In this document: piece by piece, positions 23,109 to 34,758 of the stretch | How the letters are laid out: each line of letters opens with the position of its first letter | Position numbering within the stretch: the stretch's first letter is position 1 | From: Mrakia gelida | Lineage: Eukaryota; Basidiomycota; Tremellomycetes; Cystofilobasidiales; Mrakiaceae | Length of the DNA stretch: 64,000 nt | Assembly (NCBI GenBank): GCA_024345305.1 | Contig: BRON01000001.1 | Location: 3,100,001 to 3,164,000, forward strand | Direction: 5' to 3' | Program-made: the position numbers and the translations under genes | Notes under the pieces: generated by a model | The model's input: only the letters and a program-made list of their open reading frames with translations | What the model was told of the DNA's origin: nothing | Database searches by the model: none

Positions 23109-26100
23109 ATGCCCGCCCCCGAAGACACCCTCTCCCTCCTGGACCAAGAACCCTCCTCCCTCCCTCCTCGCCGTCCCAAAAAGTCCAAGCTCACTCCCTG
23201 CCGGTTCTGCATTGGACTCGTCCTCGTCTTCCTCGCTGCCTTCTTCGGTCTCTTCTTCTACCAACTCGGCAAACTCGCCTACGACTTCTTAGGAAAAGCG
23301 AGGTTCCCTCATCTCGCTCATCACCACTCCCCGCTCAAGAACGAAACAGGACGAGTCTTTGGAGAGGACGAGCTCGTGAGATCGTTTTATGGAAGGGAGG
23401 AGGACGGGGGAGTAGCAGAGAAGTTTGATTTGATCGCAACTATCTTCCATCGGGTTATGGTGAAGAATGAGACGGTGGAGGAGCCAGGAGCGCTGGCGTT
23501 GAAGGAGGAGGGAGGGGAGGACGAGCTGGAGAAGAAGAAGAAGGGGAGGAAGGACGAGCTCATCTGGGGACCTTGGGAGAGGATCTTCTCGGAGGTCGTC
23601 CTCGGCGGGTTGGATCTCAAGATGAAGAGGATCAAGACCATCACCAAGATCACTCTACCTGGTCGAATTGTGTGAGTCCGCGTAGAAGAAGGGGAAAGAA
23701 GGGAGGGAGACAAAGGAAGGAAGGGAAAACGAAGCGGACGCTCGAGCTCGAGCTCACCACATCTCCTCCTTCCTCCCTCCCTCCTCTCCCTCCCCAGTCC
23801 CTCCCTCCGCAACTCAACCCAGCGAGTCGACCTCGTCGCCTCTTTCAACCTCATCCCTTCTTACCTCGAAACTCCCAACGACCTCATCCCCATCGACTCG
23901 ACCTACTACGTTCCTCTCAATCACTCCACTCGAACCTACCCCTCCCCTTGGCCCGTCCTCGGAAACACCCTTCAAGCTCAGAAGGAGACGGAGCAGCCGA
24001 GTGCGTCCTGGAGGGATCAGCTCGTGAATTATGTGACGATTCAGCCGTTGTTGAAGGAGGTGGTGCCTTGGGTCGAGAAGAAGGACGGCGAGGAGGAGGA
24101 GAAGAAGGATGGGGTGGTGATCACGATGGCTGTTAACGGGGAGGAGATTGCAGGGTCGGACGAGGAGGAGGAGGAGGAGGACGGGGCGAAGAAGAAGAAG
24201 GAGAAGAAGACGAAGAGTCATGCTATCGTTACGAGGTGAGTAGTCGACGAGTCGCGTTTCGGTCCTCCTCCTCTTCTTCTGAACTCGACTTCGTCCGTCT
24301 TTCCACAGGTCAATGGTCACCATGGTCCGAGATACTTCCGTTTACTCGCTCGAGTCGTTCAGGAAACAGATGAAGGCTCTCGGGGAATCTCAGGTCCGTC
24401 TCATCTGCACGTTCCGCGTCTCGCGTCGCACTTTTCTTCGCTCGACGTCCCTCCTTCCTCATCGCCGACCCCTTCCCTCGTTCTCACTTCGCAGCAAATC
24501 TGCAACGACCTCTCCACCGGTAAACGCATCAACCTCAAAGCTGGACAGAAGTTCCCGAACTGTCGAGATCTCCTTCGGTTCGACGGACACGGACACTTCC
24601 AGAGCTTGTTTGAGATGGGAAGTGAGGAGGATGCTGCTCTTCTACGGGAGGAGAGGGAGAGGGAGAAGGAGGGCGGCGAGGTGGTGGAGGAGAGGAAGAA
24701 GGGAGAGAAGGGGTGGAGGTATGGAGCTGTGAGTTTCGCGTCGTCGTTGAGTCTTGTTTCGCAAGACGAAGGAGCTGGAGTTGGAGTCGGTCGAGCGTGA
24801 GCTGACTCGAGACGATGTTGTGCTTCTGGGCTGGTACGAAAGTTCATCCAAGCCAACGCTGGGTTCCCAGGACCTGCTGGTCTGCTCGAGCTGGGGAATG
24901 GGACGAGCAAAGGTCAGTTTTCGCGTATCTTCCGTCTTCGCTCTTTGCTCTCGTGCTAACTCTTTCTTCCTGCTTTCTTTCCCAGCCGCCGAGGAGGAGC
25001 CCGATCTCACCTTCGATTGGCATCTCACCTTCTCGACGTCCTCTCCTCTCACGGTCGCTCTGGTTCGTTCGCGTCTCCCTCTCTTCTCCGCGCCGTCGAA
25101 CTCAACACTGATTCACGTTTTGGTTTCGTTCGACCTGCAGGCTAAGGCCCTCGTCAACGGCGGAGATGGGCCCAATGATGGCGTCTCTTCGAATCGATCC
25201 GCTCACGATATCGCTCAGGGTCAAGACACTGCCGAGTTTTTCAGTGCGTCGTCCGGTTTCTTTCCGCTCTCTTCGCTTGCCTCCCTTCGCTCCTGCCGTG
25301 TCCCTCGCCTAACTTCTCTTTCCCTTCTTCTTTGACTTTCCCGTCTTTGATTCCAACCCTTCTCTAAGACGCTCTCCTCGGTCACCCTTTCCACCCGACA
25401 AGCCGACCTCTCGCGCGAAAAGCCCTACGACACCTCTCCCGCATCCTCACCTTCTTCTCCACCCTCATTCAACTTCACTTCTGGATCACACGGAACGTAA
25501 CGACGGGGATTAGCGCACCTGCCTTCGGTTCGTCGCAGTCCCTCTCCTTCTCGACTCAACTTCGACTGGAACAAGAGTACCTTTCGTCGAGCTGACCTTT
25601 CCCTCTTCCCTCCCTTTCCTCTGCGTTCCTCCTCCTCTCTTCAGCCATCGATGGTCTCGTCAGCTATATCTTCTTCCTCTGGCAAGGAATCCTCGAGTAC
25701 AGGGATCTCGAGGCTCCCTTCTTCTGGGGAGGAGTCGTCGTCGTGACTTCCTATAGCGCAATCGTTTGGTCGCTCGTGCTGAGGTTGGAGTTCGCTTGGT
25801 GGGGATACCTTCCCGTTGGGTGCAGCAGGAGGAAGGCCTCTCATTTGGAGAGGGCGAGTACTAGGGTAGATATGAGGTTCAGCTGGAGGCAGCGAGGAAT
25901 GGTGAGTCGATTCGACGCGTCTCGTCCTTTCGTTCTTCGTTTGAGTTTGTAACCGTCCCGCTCACCGAACCCTCCTTTCTCTTTCTCACCCACTCTCAAA
26001 CGCACAGACCTTCCTCCTCTTCCTCGCCCTCTCAATCCTCCTCTCCAAACTCCCCGACCTCATCCACGCCTCCCCTCCCCTCTCCCTCGTCCCCGAACCA

Positions 26101-26433
26101 GGTTCCCTCCGCGCGTCCGTCGCCAAAGCCTGGTACTTCACCTACCTCAACCACCTCGTCAACACCTCCTCCAACCTCCTCTTCCTCTCCCAGTTCCTCC
26201 TTAATCAACGCTCCAAGTCCTTCGGAGAAAACTACCGCCTCCTCGCTGGAGTCGACTTCGTTTCGCATGCGCTCTTCGCGCTGCCGGTGCTGTTGAGTGG
26301 GAGCTGGGGGAGGTGGGAGTTGATGGATCCGTTGGATGTATGGGATGTGGTGACGGTGGGGAGGTTTGCAGCGAGTGCGTGGCAGGCTTGGAGGTTTGAG
26401 GGGGTGAAGCAGGAGGAGGAGGAGGAGGAGTGA
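23109..26433 (+). CDS. CLPTM1-family multi-pass membrane protein, copy 2
   Basis: The start at 23109 gives MPAPEDTLSLLDQEPSSLPP, a short cytosolic tail, then a span (CRFCIGLVLVFLAAFFGLFF). The lumenal domain has DELVRSFYGREEDGG, FDLIATIFHRV, WERIFSEVVLGGL, and MVRDTSVYSLESFRKQMKAL, all shared with copy 1. It carries two Lys/Glu-rich inserts (about 23505-23560 and 24075-24210) absent from copy 1. The C-terminal membrane part includes SYIFFLWQGILEYRDLEAP and FLLFLALSILLSKLPDLI, then ends RFEGVKQEEEEEE, stop 26431-26433. Likely an ER/Golgi protein. Copy 1 and copy 2 are on opposite strands about 15 kb apart and well diverged, so the duplication is old. Confidence 0.85.
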
Positions 26434-26747
26434 AAGGGAGGGGGAGAGGAGGAGGGCGGGTTGAGGGAGATTTCGTTTGGTGGGAGCGGTGGATCGATCG
26501 GTCATCTTGGTAAGACATGTGTCTGTATCTCAAGACGGTGACCCGTTCTCACAAACACAAAGAAAGAGAGAGAGAGACTGCGAATGCTGGAGTCGAGGAA
26601 ACAAACGGCGCACAGGCGACGCGTCTTGCGAGTCGTTCCTTCGTTCGACTTTCGAATCGTATCGTAGAGATAGTCGCGTGTGTAGACCCGACCCGCACCC
26701 CAACTCTCATTCAGCTCACTGTCACCCAACTGTGGAGATAGCTAAAT
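26434..26747. other. convergent intergenic region
   Basis: 314 bp of shared 3' flank between CLPTM1 copy 2 (+) and the bZIP gene (-). A GACGCGTC lies at about 26620. Nothing else seen. Confidence 0.4.
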
Positions 26748-27891
26748 CTACCAGGCCAAAGAACCGAAAGAAACGACGCATCGTCCCAGCTCCTCGTTCT
26801 CCTTCGAGATCGTCTCGACCTGATCTCTGAGGTGCTTGATCTCGGCATCTAGGTAATGTAGGAGGTATAAAAACCAGTGGAGGAAGAGAAAGTTAGTCAG
26901 TCTTGCGTCTGAGGAGTGGACGAGCGTGAGGCGAGGGTTACATCTGAAACGCGTCGAACTCACCTCGCTCGTCCAGAACTCCTCGTTGACGCTCGATGAA
27001 GGCTCGTTGACGCTCGCGATGAGACTTCGCACCTAAGAAGCAAAGATCCTCATCAGTCTCTCGTTCACTTTGGGAGTGAGATGGAGAAGAACAGCGAAGC
27101 CAAACTCACTCGATCGATTGCAAGCGCGTCGCTTTTCGAGACGAGCTTCCTTCTCCTCCTCCGTAAGCGACCTCCTCTTCCTGTTTGGTCGAGCCGGGAC
27201 CGTGTTTCCCGCTGCGTTACGGATTTGCTGATTCGTCGCCGGGAGAGAGTTCGAGGAGGAGGACTCGCGTTCGGACGACGACGACGGAGATGTCGACGCG
27301 TTGGATGTGGACGGAGAGGAGGCGACATGGCAGGATCGGGATGACGAAGTTGGTTCTTGGTAGGTGTGGTAGGGATCAGTTGGAGGATCTCGAGGATTGA
27401 AGTGTTGGGGGGCGAGGGAGGAGAAGAGAAGGTCGGCGTCGAATGGAGCAGTGAGTGGTTCGTAGACTGAAGGAGGACGGAAACCGGGACGAGATTCAGT
27501 CAGAGAGTTGGAGCGACGGTATTTCCGGATAGAGGTGCTGGAAATCCGAGGGGAGAAGGCGAGAAGACGTACGCAAAGCTTTGGAGAACGGTTTGTCGGT
27601 CGAGCTTTTCCAAACCCGCTTTTCCCCAAACATTCCACCTCCACCTCCTTCTTCTTCCGACTTGGTTCCCAGCCCCTCAAACCCTGTGAGTTCTGTGGGG
27701 GACGAGTAGAGGTCTCCAAGGTGCTTTTGATCGAAACTGAGCGAGAGCGTCGCGTCCGTCCATCCGTCGAAGTTGAAGTCAAAGGAGAGAGACCATGTTT
27801 TGAGGGAGAGGAGGTCGAGGGAGGAGTTCCCGAGGACTAAGGAGTTTGGTGGATGGAGTGCAAGTGGTGCTTGAGGTCGCGGGAACGACAT
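26748..27891 (-). CDS. bZIP transcription factor 1
   Basis: The ATG at 27891 (MSFPRPQAPLALHPPN) is used; the codon before it at 27900 is TTG. An acidic/aromatic N-terminal region is followed by a Ser-rich linker and then the basic region RKRRSLTEEEKEARLEKRRA, continuing CNRSSAKSHRERQRAF. This fits N-x7-R (NRSSAKSHR), as in AP-1/Yap-type DNA binding. Two introns split the bZIP: one inside the basic region and one within LDERDAEIKHLRDQVETI. Leucine-zipper heptads run through LDERDAEIKHLRDQVETISK. The end is SFGSLAW, stop 26748-26750. Expected nuclear dimeric regulator; target genes unknown. Confidence 0.8.
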
Positions 27892-28637
27892 GAAGGACAA
27901 TGGGGAAGTACGTCGAGGAGAAAAGGGAAGAGGAAAGGAGGTTCGTCGACGATGATCGTTGGTGGTTCAGGAGAAGTTCTGCGATCGAGAAGAGAGAGGA
28001 TCGATCACCGATCACAAATGAGCTGAGTGAGGAAGGAGCTCAGTCAGCTCGACCGAATCAGCTCGTGGGAAAAGATCGGGTCGAGCTCCGGGAGGAACTT
28101 GGAGAAACCTCCTTCCTTGCCCTCTCGGTACGAACATTCTGGGATTCCATATCAGACAGGTTCGGAAAAGTCACACTTAGCGCATTCCCAAAGGACACCG
28201 AGATGTCTCGAGAACTGGCAGGCAGACGAGTTCCTCGACGCGACCCGTTCCTTCGTTTAGTCCCTCTCTCAGAAGCTGCTCGTCTGCTTCGGGGACTCTC
28301 AATCCGAGGTAAGGTTTCTCCGATCATCTGCCTCGTCGTTCGATGAGTGGTAGTAAAAAACCGAAATCGAATACTGCAGTACCGTAAGAAATGAAAAGAC
28401 GAACGCACAAGTCCCCTCCCCTTCCCTCTCAACCCACCGAATCATCTACTCCGCCTCTTCACACGAGGTCCCAAAGAAGCAAATCTATAAACAAAAGGGT
28501 TCTCTATCTTCGACCTCAATCACCCATCTCTCCCCTCCCTACCAGAACCACCTCCGTCTTCGAAGCCAACGCGTCGGCCGACCGAACGCGTCCTTCTCCT
28601 TCCCCTCCCCACCATCGCCGAACGACCCAAGGCCCCC
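27892..28637. other. intergenic region upstream of bZIP 1
   Basis: About 745 bp. It holds the bZIP promoter and the 3' flank of the next gene. A + strand open frame from 27900 (148 codons) overlaps the bZIP start and has no recognisable domain; I do not support it as a gene. Confidence 0.4.
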
Positions 28638-29990
28638 TCAAACCTGCACGAGCCCCAAGGAGAGAACGGAGAAGGAGGAGGAGACTCGGACCTTCTTGAG
28701 CGACCGAGGAGGAGTTGAAGGAGGAGTGAGGAGGACGGGCGAGGAGGTGGAGTTGGTGGAGTCGAGGGATCCGACCGACATCGAGAGAGGCGATCCCGAA
28801 GACTTTGAAGAGGCGACTCGACTAGATTTGTTCCTAGGACCGAGCCTTCTCATCCTCTCGTCGAAGTCCCTATCCCCCTTCTCCGTCGCGAGACGAGCGA
28901 CCACCGACGCAGCGATCCTCTTCTCCTCCTTCTTCGAAACCTCTCGCTCGATTTGACGGTGGAGTTGAAGGATCTTGGTGGCCTTGACGAGGAGATGGGC
29001 GACGAAGGTGCATCCGTGGGTGGTGAAGAAGGAAGAGGAGGAGGTGGCGGGAGGGGAAGACGCGTCGAGGTGGGCGAGGGCGAGGCAGCGAGCGTAGGAG
29101 ACGAGGGAGGTTTCGGTGAGCTTGAGCGAGGAGGGAGAGGAAGTCCGACCGATGAGGTAGTTGGTGCGGATGAGGATTCGGATGGTTTGGTTCGAGAGAG
29201 GAAAGATGGAGGAGGTGGATCCGTTTCCGAGCGACGACGATGACAGCTGAGCTTGGCCGAACCTCTCCTTCAACGTCCTCGCGACCGATTCTACGAGCTC
29301 CCACCCTTCCATCCCAGACATGGCCTTCCCCTCCAACCCCAAAGCCATCCTGACGCTCTCGGGAAGCCTTCCAGCAGCCTTCAACTTCTCTCCCGTCGAC
29401 CCGTCCGTCATCAAGCCAACCAACTTCTCCAACGCTTCCTCGACGAGCTGCTGCTTCTTCGCGAAGAGAGCGTCGGGGAGTCCGAGGGCGAGGTGAAGGA
29501 CGAGAAGAGGAGGGAAGGATCGAAGGACTGCAGCGTCGATGTCGAGCTTTCTTTGGGCTCGTTGTTGTTCCTCCTCCTTTCGCTCGAACGCGATCTCGTC
29601 GGCTAAGTTGGCGAGAGGGAAGGAGTGAGAGAGGGTTTCGGAGACGACCTCTTGTTTTTGGTTGGAGGGGAGGATGTCGGAGAGGTTGGTGGTGGTGATG
29701 AGGGAGACGAAGGAGGACAAGGTGACGGTTGGGCTGCTTTGGAGGTGTCGTGTGAGGGAGGCGAGAGCGGCGGGGAGGGAGAGGTTGGAGAGACCAAGCT
29801 GAGAGAAACGCGAGAAAGGGAAGCGAGGTCAGCATAGAGAAGTCGATGAGTATGAAAGCAATCCAAAAAATCAAATACTTACCTTGTAGAGGTCCTCGAA
29901 GGAGGTGAGCGAAACTTGAGGGTCGACGACGACGAGAGCCGGAGGAGAGGGGGTCGACTTGAGCGACCTGCGGGCGAAGGGGAAAGTCAT
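28638..29990 (-). CDS. conserved-looking protein of unknown function, mainly helical
   Basis: The start at 29990 gives MTFPFARRSLKSTPSPPALV, one intron at about 29822-29881 joins FEDLYK to LGLSNLSLPAALASL, and the rest is one open frame to QV at 28638-28640. Amphipathic helices dominate (DEIAFERKEEEQQRAQRKLD, LVEEALEKLVGLM, ILQLHRQIEREVSKKEEKRI), and the C-terminal 80 residues are Ser/Pro/Thr-rich and probably disordered. No signal peptide or membrane span. No family recognised; soluble cytosolic or nuclear protein likely. Confidence 0.6.
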
Positions 29991-30671
29991 CTTGAGAGGG
30001 GACAGTGGATGAGGGGAGTGTTGAGTGAGGAAGCCGAGGTGGAGAGCTCAGGCTAAGAAGGAGGAAGAGGGAGGCAAGAGAGTAAGTGCGGGAAGGGAGA
30101 GAGGAAGTGGGTGTTGGGAGGACAAGAGGCTCACGAAGATGGCCAGTTTTGGGTTCGTTCCGTTCGTCGCTCGCAGCAGAGCTACAGTCACAGCCCTAGT
30201 TTGGAAGCAAAGAAAAAGAAGGAGAAGAAGACGGGTAAGTGATCGGACGAGGAAGGCTGAAGCTCGAGGAGATCATTCGCGTACCTGATTGACTCAGAGT
30301 CAACCACCAACGTTCGCTCTTCCCTTCCCGCAACATCGCACCAGAGACGTTCGAGCAGAGATACTAGCATGACACGCTTACTGGGAAAGAAGAAAAAGAG
30401 AAATAATCAGCTCGTGCGGATGGCGAGGAGAGGAGAGGGATGTGAGGAGAGTCGGACGAACAATCGAACGAACGAACGTGATAACCCAAGCGCCGCCCGC
30501 TATCCCCGTCCTCCGAGCCCACGAGCCAGCTACGCCATGTTTATTGCGAACGACCTGCGAGCTCTAATGAAAGGAACCGAATTCAGCTCTCGACCAAACG
30601 AATCAAGTCGCGTCGCGTCGAACGAGACATCAATCACACTCACCCAATCAATCCGACCCGCCTCCCCCGAA
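29991..30671. other. intergenic region
   Basis: About 680 bp upstream of the preceding - strand gene. A + strand ATG at 30369 opens a 118-codon frame of low-complexity composition without similarity that I can see. Nothing supported. Confidence 0.35.
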
Positions 30672-32392
30672 TCAAACCACCTCCTCCGGATCCTCCGACG
30701 TCCAAATCATGTGAACCTTCTTTGAAAAGGCAGGACCGATCTTCTTCTGCTGAGCTTCCCCGTTCTCTCCCACGGGCTGAATATAAGCGAGTCAGCTGCC
30801 GCTCTCAAGCTCCCACAACGGTTCCTGCATCTCCTTCCCAAACCTCCAATCTTGCTTCCCCCATTTCGAGGAGAAGAACGAGATCCAACTCACACAAAGC
30901 TCCTCCAACGCCGCCGTTCCTCCTCCTCTCCTTCCTCCCCCTCCTCCCCACCGTACCTCTCCAACAGCTTCCTCACTGATCCAAACTGGTTAGTGATAGC
31001 TCTCGACTTGTCCTAGCTTCCTCGAGTGATCTTCTGATGCATCAGACCGTAGGTGTCGCGGTAGTTGACGCCTTTTCGAGGGGTCTTCGTGTCGAAGGTG
31101 CGACGGACTTTGATGGGCGGAGGGGGAGGAGTGAGGGTTGAGTGGTCGAGGCGGCTAGGAGGGGGTTGGGAATGGAGTGAGAGCGGGAGGGAGGAGGTAA
31201 TGGGGACGGAGTGAGCTAGGAGAGGGAAAGAAGGAGGAGAAAGAGGGAAAGGGAGGGGGGGAGGGGGAAAGGACGAACGAGTGTCGTCGAACAGCGATGT
31301 GACCGAAGGAGGTCCAGAGGAAGGAGGTGGCTTCTTTGGCGGCAGCGACTAATTGACCAAGAAGCAAAAAAATGTTTAGAGCGAAGTCCGTGAGCAGCTG
31401 AGCACCTCTTGAACGCGACGAGACGAGACGACGTGAGCTCGAAGAAAGGAAGGACGACGCGAGCTCACCATCATGAACGAAACACACCCTCCCTTCTCCA
31501 CCAGATCCCCCAATACCTTCTCCATCCATTTTCTGTCCTCCCTGACCTTCCCTTCCCAGCAGCTCCAACTGAGAACGACGCAGATGACCCTCCCCTTGGT
31601 GCTCTCGTCTGCCATCTCCCCGTTCGCCAACTGACCCTTCCCTACGCCCGTAAACTCTCTCACTCGTTCTACCATCTCGATAAACTCAGCTCCTTCTTTC
31701 TCCCCCTTGATGAGATACCTCATCTGCTTCTCCTCGAGCACTAGGAGCGTCGTCGCTTGAAGCATGTCGGTCTCTCCCTGATCTCGATCCTCGACCCAGA
31801 TTCGCTTGACATGGTCGTAGAGGGTGTTCGTTCGTCGAGTGAACGTGAACAGTCCAGATATGGAGCTGAGGAGGTGGGGAGGAAGGAGGTTGAGGAGTTG
31901 AAGTGGGAAGCGAGAGGAGTAAGGCTCGAGGGAGGTCGAGAGGGGGGGGAGGATCGAGGAGGAGAAGGTCGACGAGGTTGAAGATGCTGAGGAGGGATGG
32001 TAGCAAGCGATCTTGATCTCGGAGAGGTAAGGGTATCGTTGAAAAATGGAGTACCTTGGTAAGGTTGAGTGTCGAGTGGGTAACTTTCGGTTGGATCCGT
32101 GCGAGACGAGCGGCGGCGAGCGAGGGCTGCAGGGGAAGAGGGAGAGGAAGGGAGGAGGAGGAGAGATGAGCTCGATTCGTTTTGTTTCGGACCAGAGAGG
32201 AGGCAGACGGACGAGCTCACTTTTGGGGTCGATGATCCAGAGACGGAGGCAATCTTCTTGGTGGTATACTTGTGCGATGTCGAAAGCTTGGGAGCTCGGA
32301 GAGGGAGGGAGGAGATGGCGAAGAGGGAAGAGGAGGAGGAGGCGAACGCTCGAGCTGTAGAGAGGAAGGGAGCCTGGTTTCTTGAGCTTCAT
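30672..32392 (-). CDS. uncharacterised protein, model with an in-frame stop
   Basis: The clear coding block (about 32045 down to 31465) reads QRYPYLSEIKIACYHPS... TRRTNTLYDHVKRIWVEDRD, EEKQMRYLIKGEKEGAEFIE, CWEGKVREDRKWMEKVLGDL, a layout common in fungal F-box-type proteins after the F-box. Downstream exons are Pro-rich (LPPKKPPPSSGPPSVTSLFD) and then KVRRTFDTKTPRKGVNYRDT. A TAG at 31016-31018 interrupts a frame that continues sensibly as KSRAITNQFGSVRKLLERYG and ends KKVHMIWTSEDPEEVV at 30672. The first exon (MKLKKPG...) does not join in phase to the second by any good splice pair that I find. So either two genes, a decaying gene, or a sequence error. Confidence 0.4.
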
Positions 32393-32844
32393 CGAGAGAG
32401 AAGTGCCGTCAAATGTCTCAGCGGGACCATCAGTAATGAATCAAGACCAGGAGTAGACATCGGAGAAGGATGGGAGGAAGGGGAAAAGGGAGGGACAAGG
32501 CCGTTGCGAGCTTCTCAAGGATGAGCTCGTCTCTTTCTTTCCCAGCACCCTTGTGCCCTCCTTTTGCCGCGATCTGAGAAGTTTTCTCAATCAAGGGTTG
32601 GAAGAAGGAGCTTATCTAGGACCGAAAAGACTCTTGAAAGATCTTCGTGTCCTTCAGATTTTCGCGTTCCCCGTGCCGCCGTCGCGCTTCGCTCCCCTTT
32701 CTTTCGCTCTGTGTTCAGAAACGTATGTATACGAAAACCCCTTCACCGTCACCGCCCACTACCCATCAAGCCCTAAAGACGAACTGACTAGATCTCGAAA
32801 CCAAAAACGCTACCAGAAACGGGGAAGGAAGGCCTGCGAGAGGT
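32393..32844. other. intergenic region between the uncharacterised gene and COX2A
   Basis: 450 bp with the 3' flank of the COX2A gene and the upstream region of the - strand gene at 32392. No coding or RNA feature recognised. Confidence 0.4.
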
Positions 32845-34758
32845 TTATTCCTCGTCGTCCTCAGCCGAGTTGATGAAGTCGCAGTACTCGTAGGACCAGT
32901 ACCTGATAACGATAATGGGGGTTGCTGTTAACGGGAGCCTCTGGCGTTTTGAGAGACGTTCGAGTGGACGGGCGAAGAAGGGAGAAGGAAAGATTCGCGA
33001 CTCGACTCGACCTGAGGAAAGAGCGGGAGGACTCACCACTGGTGACCCATAACCTTGATGGTGAGAGCGGGAGAGATAACCTCGTCCATCAAGTAGAGAA
33101 GTCGGAAGGAGGGGAACGCGATGGCGACTGTGTAAATCGAAAGAAAAGCGTTGTTAGCGATCCAATTTGTGGGGACGACCTGGTCGACCTCGAGTCTCGC
33201 CTAGACCTCTGAGAAGCACGAAAGACTCACCCAAGACCAACGCAGGGGTGATGGTCCAGATCAACTCAATGAGAGTTCCCTGTAGACGGAAGAAAGAAAG
33301 AGGAGTCAGTCGAGGGAGAGGAAGGGAGAGCGTCGACGCGTCGAACGTACGTGGTTGAGGTACTTGGAAGCGATGGGGTTCTTGCTGACTCGGAATCGGT
33401 AGACGATAGCGGCCAAAGCGTAGGTGACTCCGGTGACGATAGCGATAACGAAGTACATGACGGCGTTGTGAAGCTTTTGGAGGGAAGAGGAGGGGAGGGA
33501 GGGGGAAAGTCAGCGACCAAAAAGCGACGTCGCTCGTCCCGTTCGATCTCCCTAAGAGCCCTCACCTCAGTGATTCCTTCCATAGTAACGGAAGCACCGT
33601 CTTGGAAGCCGTACTGCCAAGGTTCCGGTGCGTCCAAATTGATCAATCCGAGCCCAGGAAGGGCCTGAGGAAGGAAGTGGGAGGAAGGGGGGCGGGAGGG
33701 AGGGAGGGGAGAGACGCGGATCGAGGCGAGGCGAGGCGAAGTTCGAGGAGCAGGACGAGAGTCGGAGGATTCAGGATGGGTTTGACGAGTCAAAGGAGTG
33801 GCGTGAGTAGTGTGAGGGAGAGGTGAGAGTGTGAGGTTCGAGATGGATGGAGTATGGTTGGTTGGCGAGAGGGAGGGAAGACGGAACGGACGAGGGAGAA
33901 GTTGTTTGGCGATCAGCTCGAGCTCGCGCGACGACGAAACTTTGCTTCAAATCTCGACTTACGGAGTAAGCGATCTGGTTCAACTTGGCTCCAGCGACCG
34001 AGGTAGTGGGAGCTCCCTTGAGAAGCTGGGAGAGGGCCTAGAGCGATTGGAAGAGGGAGGAAGAAGGCGAAAACAAAGTCAGCCCTTGGATCGTCCCGAG
34101 AGGCGAGACGAGGAGGATGAGAGCTAGTAATCCCTACAGACGTACCTTCTGGTTGACTCGAGCGGCCTGGAGAGAAGCGCTGGGAGATTTGATGAACTGT
34201 GAAGTAGCGTTCAAAGAAATGAGGTGATGCAGAGGGAAGGGAGGGAACGAAGAGACGAAGGACAAAAGGTGAGCTCGGGTTCGCCCGACGTCCCTCCCTC
34301 CTTTGCGACCTTCCTCGTTCTCTGACGGGCTCGAAACGACGTACCTGGGTTCCAACGAGCTCAATCTTGGAAGCCTGAAGAGCGCTGGAGTTGCTGAGAG
34401 ACTGAACGGTCCAAAAAGAAGCGAAACGACGTTCAGCATGTCGAAAGGAAGACGTTGGAAGACTCAAACGACGCCCGTTCCATTCGTTCCCCTCCCAGCA
34501 GACCCTCCTTTGCCATCCATCCATGCCCTTCAGCCAGCTAGACTCGAGTCGCGAAACTGGGATAGAAAGAGGAGGGGCTGAGGTCGAACGAACCTTGAAA
34601 GCAGAAGCGGATCGAAGGTGGGAAGGGGAAGCCGATGCCTGGAAGGTCGAAGAGGTCGACGCGAATCGAGCGAAGGGGGTGGAGAGGGTGTTGGATCGGG
34701 CGAGGGCAGCCAACGAGGTCCCTGGGAGCCTGCGAGCGATGAGAGGAGCGAAAGACAT
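32845..34758 (-). CDS. COX2A: nucleus-encoded N-terminal half of cytochrome c oxidase subunit 2 (COX2A-type)
   Basis: Subunit II of complex IV is normally one mitochondrially encoded chain with two membrane helices and a C-terminal Cu-A domain. Here the nuclear gene codes for about 255 residues: an Arg/Ser/Ala-rich presequence ([20 protein letters not shown]..., about 126 residues over four phase-0 exons), then [20 protein letters not shown], helix 1 ([20 protein letters not shown]), a loop, helix 2 with the conserved Glu ([20 protein letters not shown]), [31 protein letters not shown] and the short acidic end INSAEDDEE, stop 32845-32847. The Cu-A ligands (C-x3-C, H, M) are absent. Seven spliceosomal introns and standard codons rule out mtDNA. 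Helix 1 is fairly polar, as expected for an imported protein. It resembles split COX2A of chlorophycean algae and alveolates. One intron (about 33667-33962) is unusually long. Confidence 0.88.

Noticed and set aside
27900..28346. 148-codon + strand frame starting at the bZIP start
   Set aside because: Overlaps the bZIP promoter and start, has no domain, and resembles reverse-strand shadow composition.
28870..29874. Long second frame (334 codons) inside the gene at 28638-29990
   Set aside because: Arg/Pro/His-rich shadow of the real frame in GC-rich DNA; the real frame has helices and a proper intron.
32845..34758. COX2 piece as a plain NUMT (mtDNA fragment in the nucleus)
   Set aside because: Seven spliceosomal introns, standard and GC-rich codon use, a full targeting leader and an intact frame argue for a working nuclear gene.
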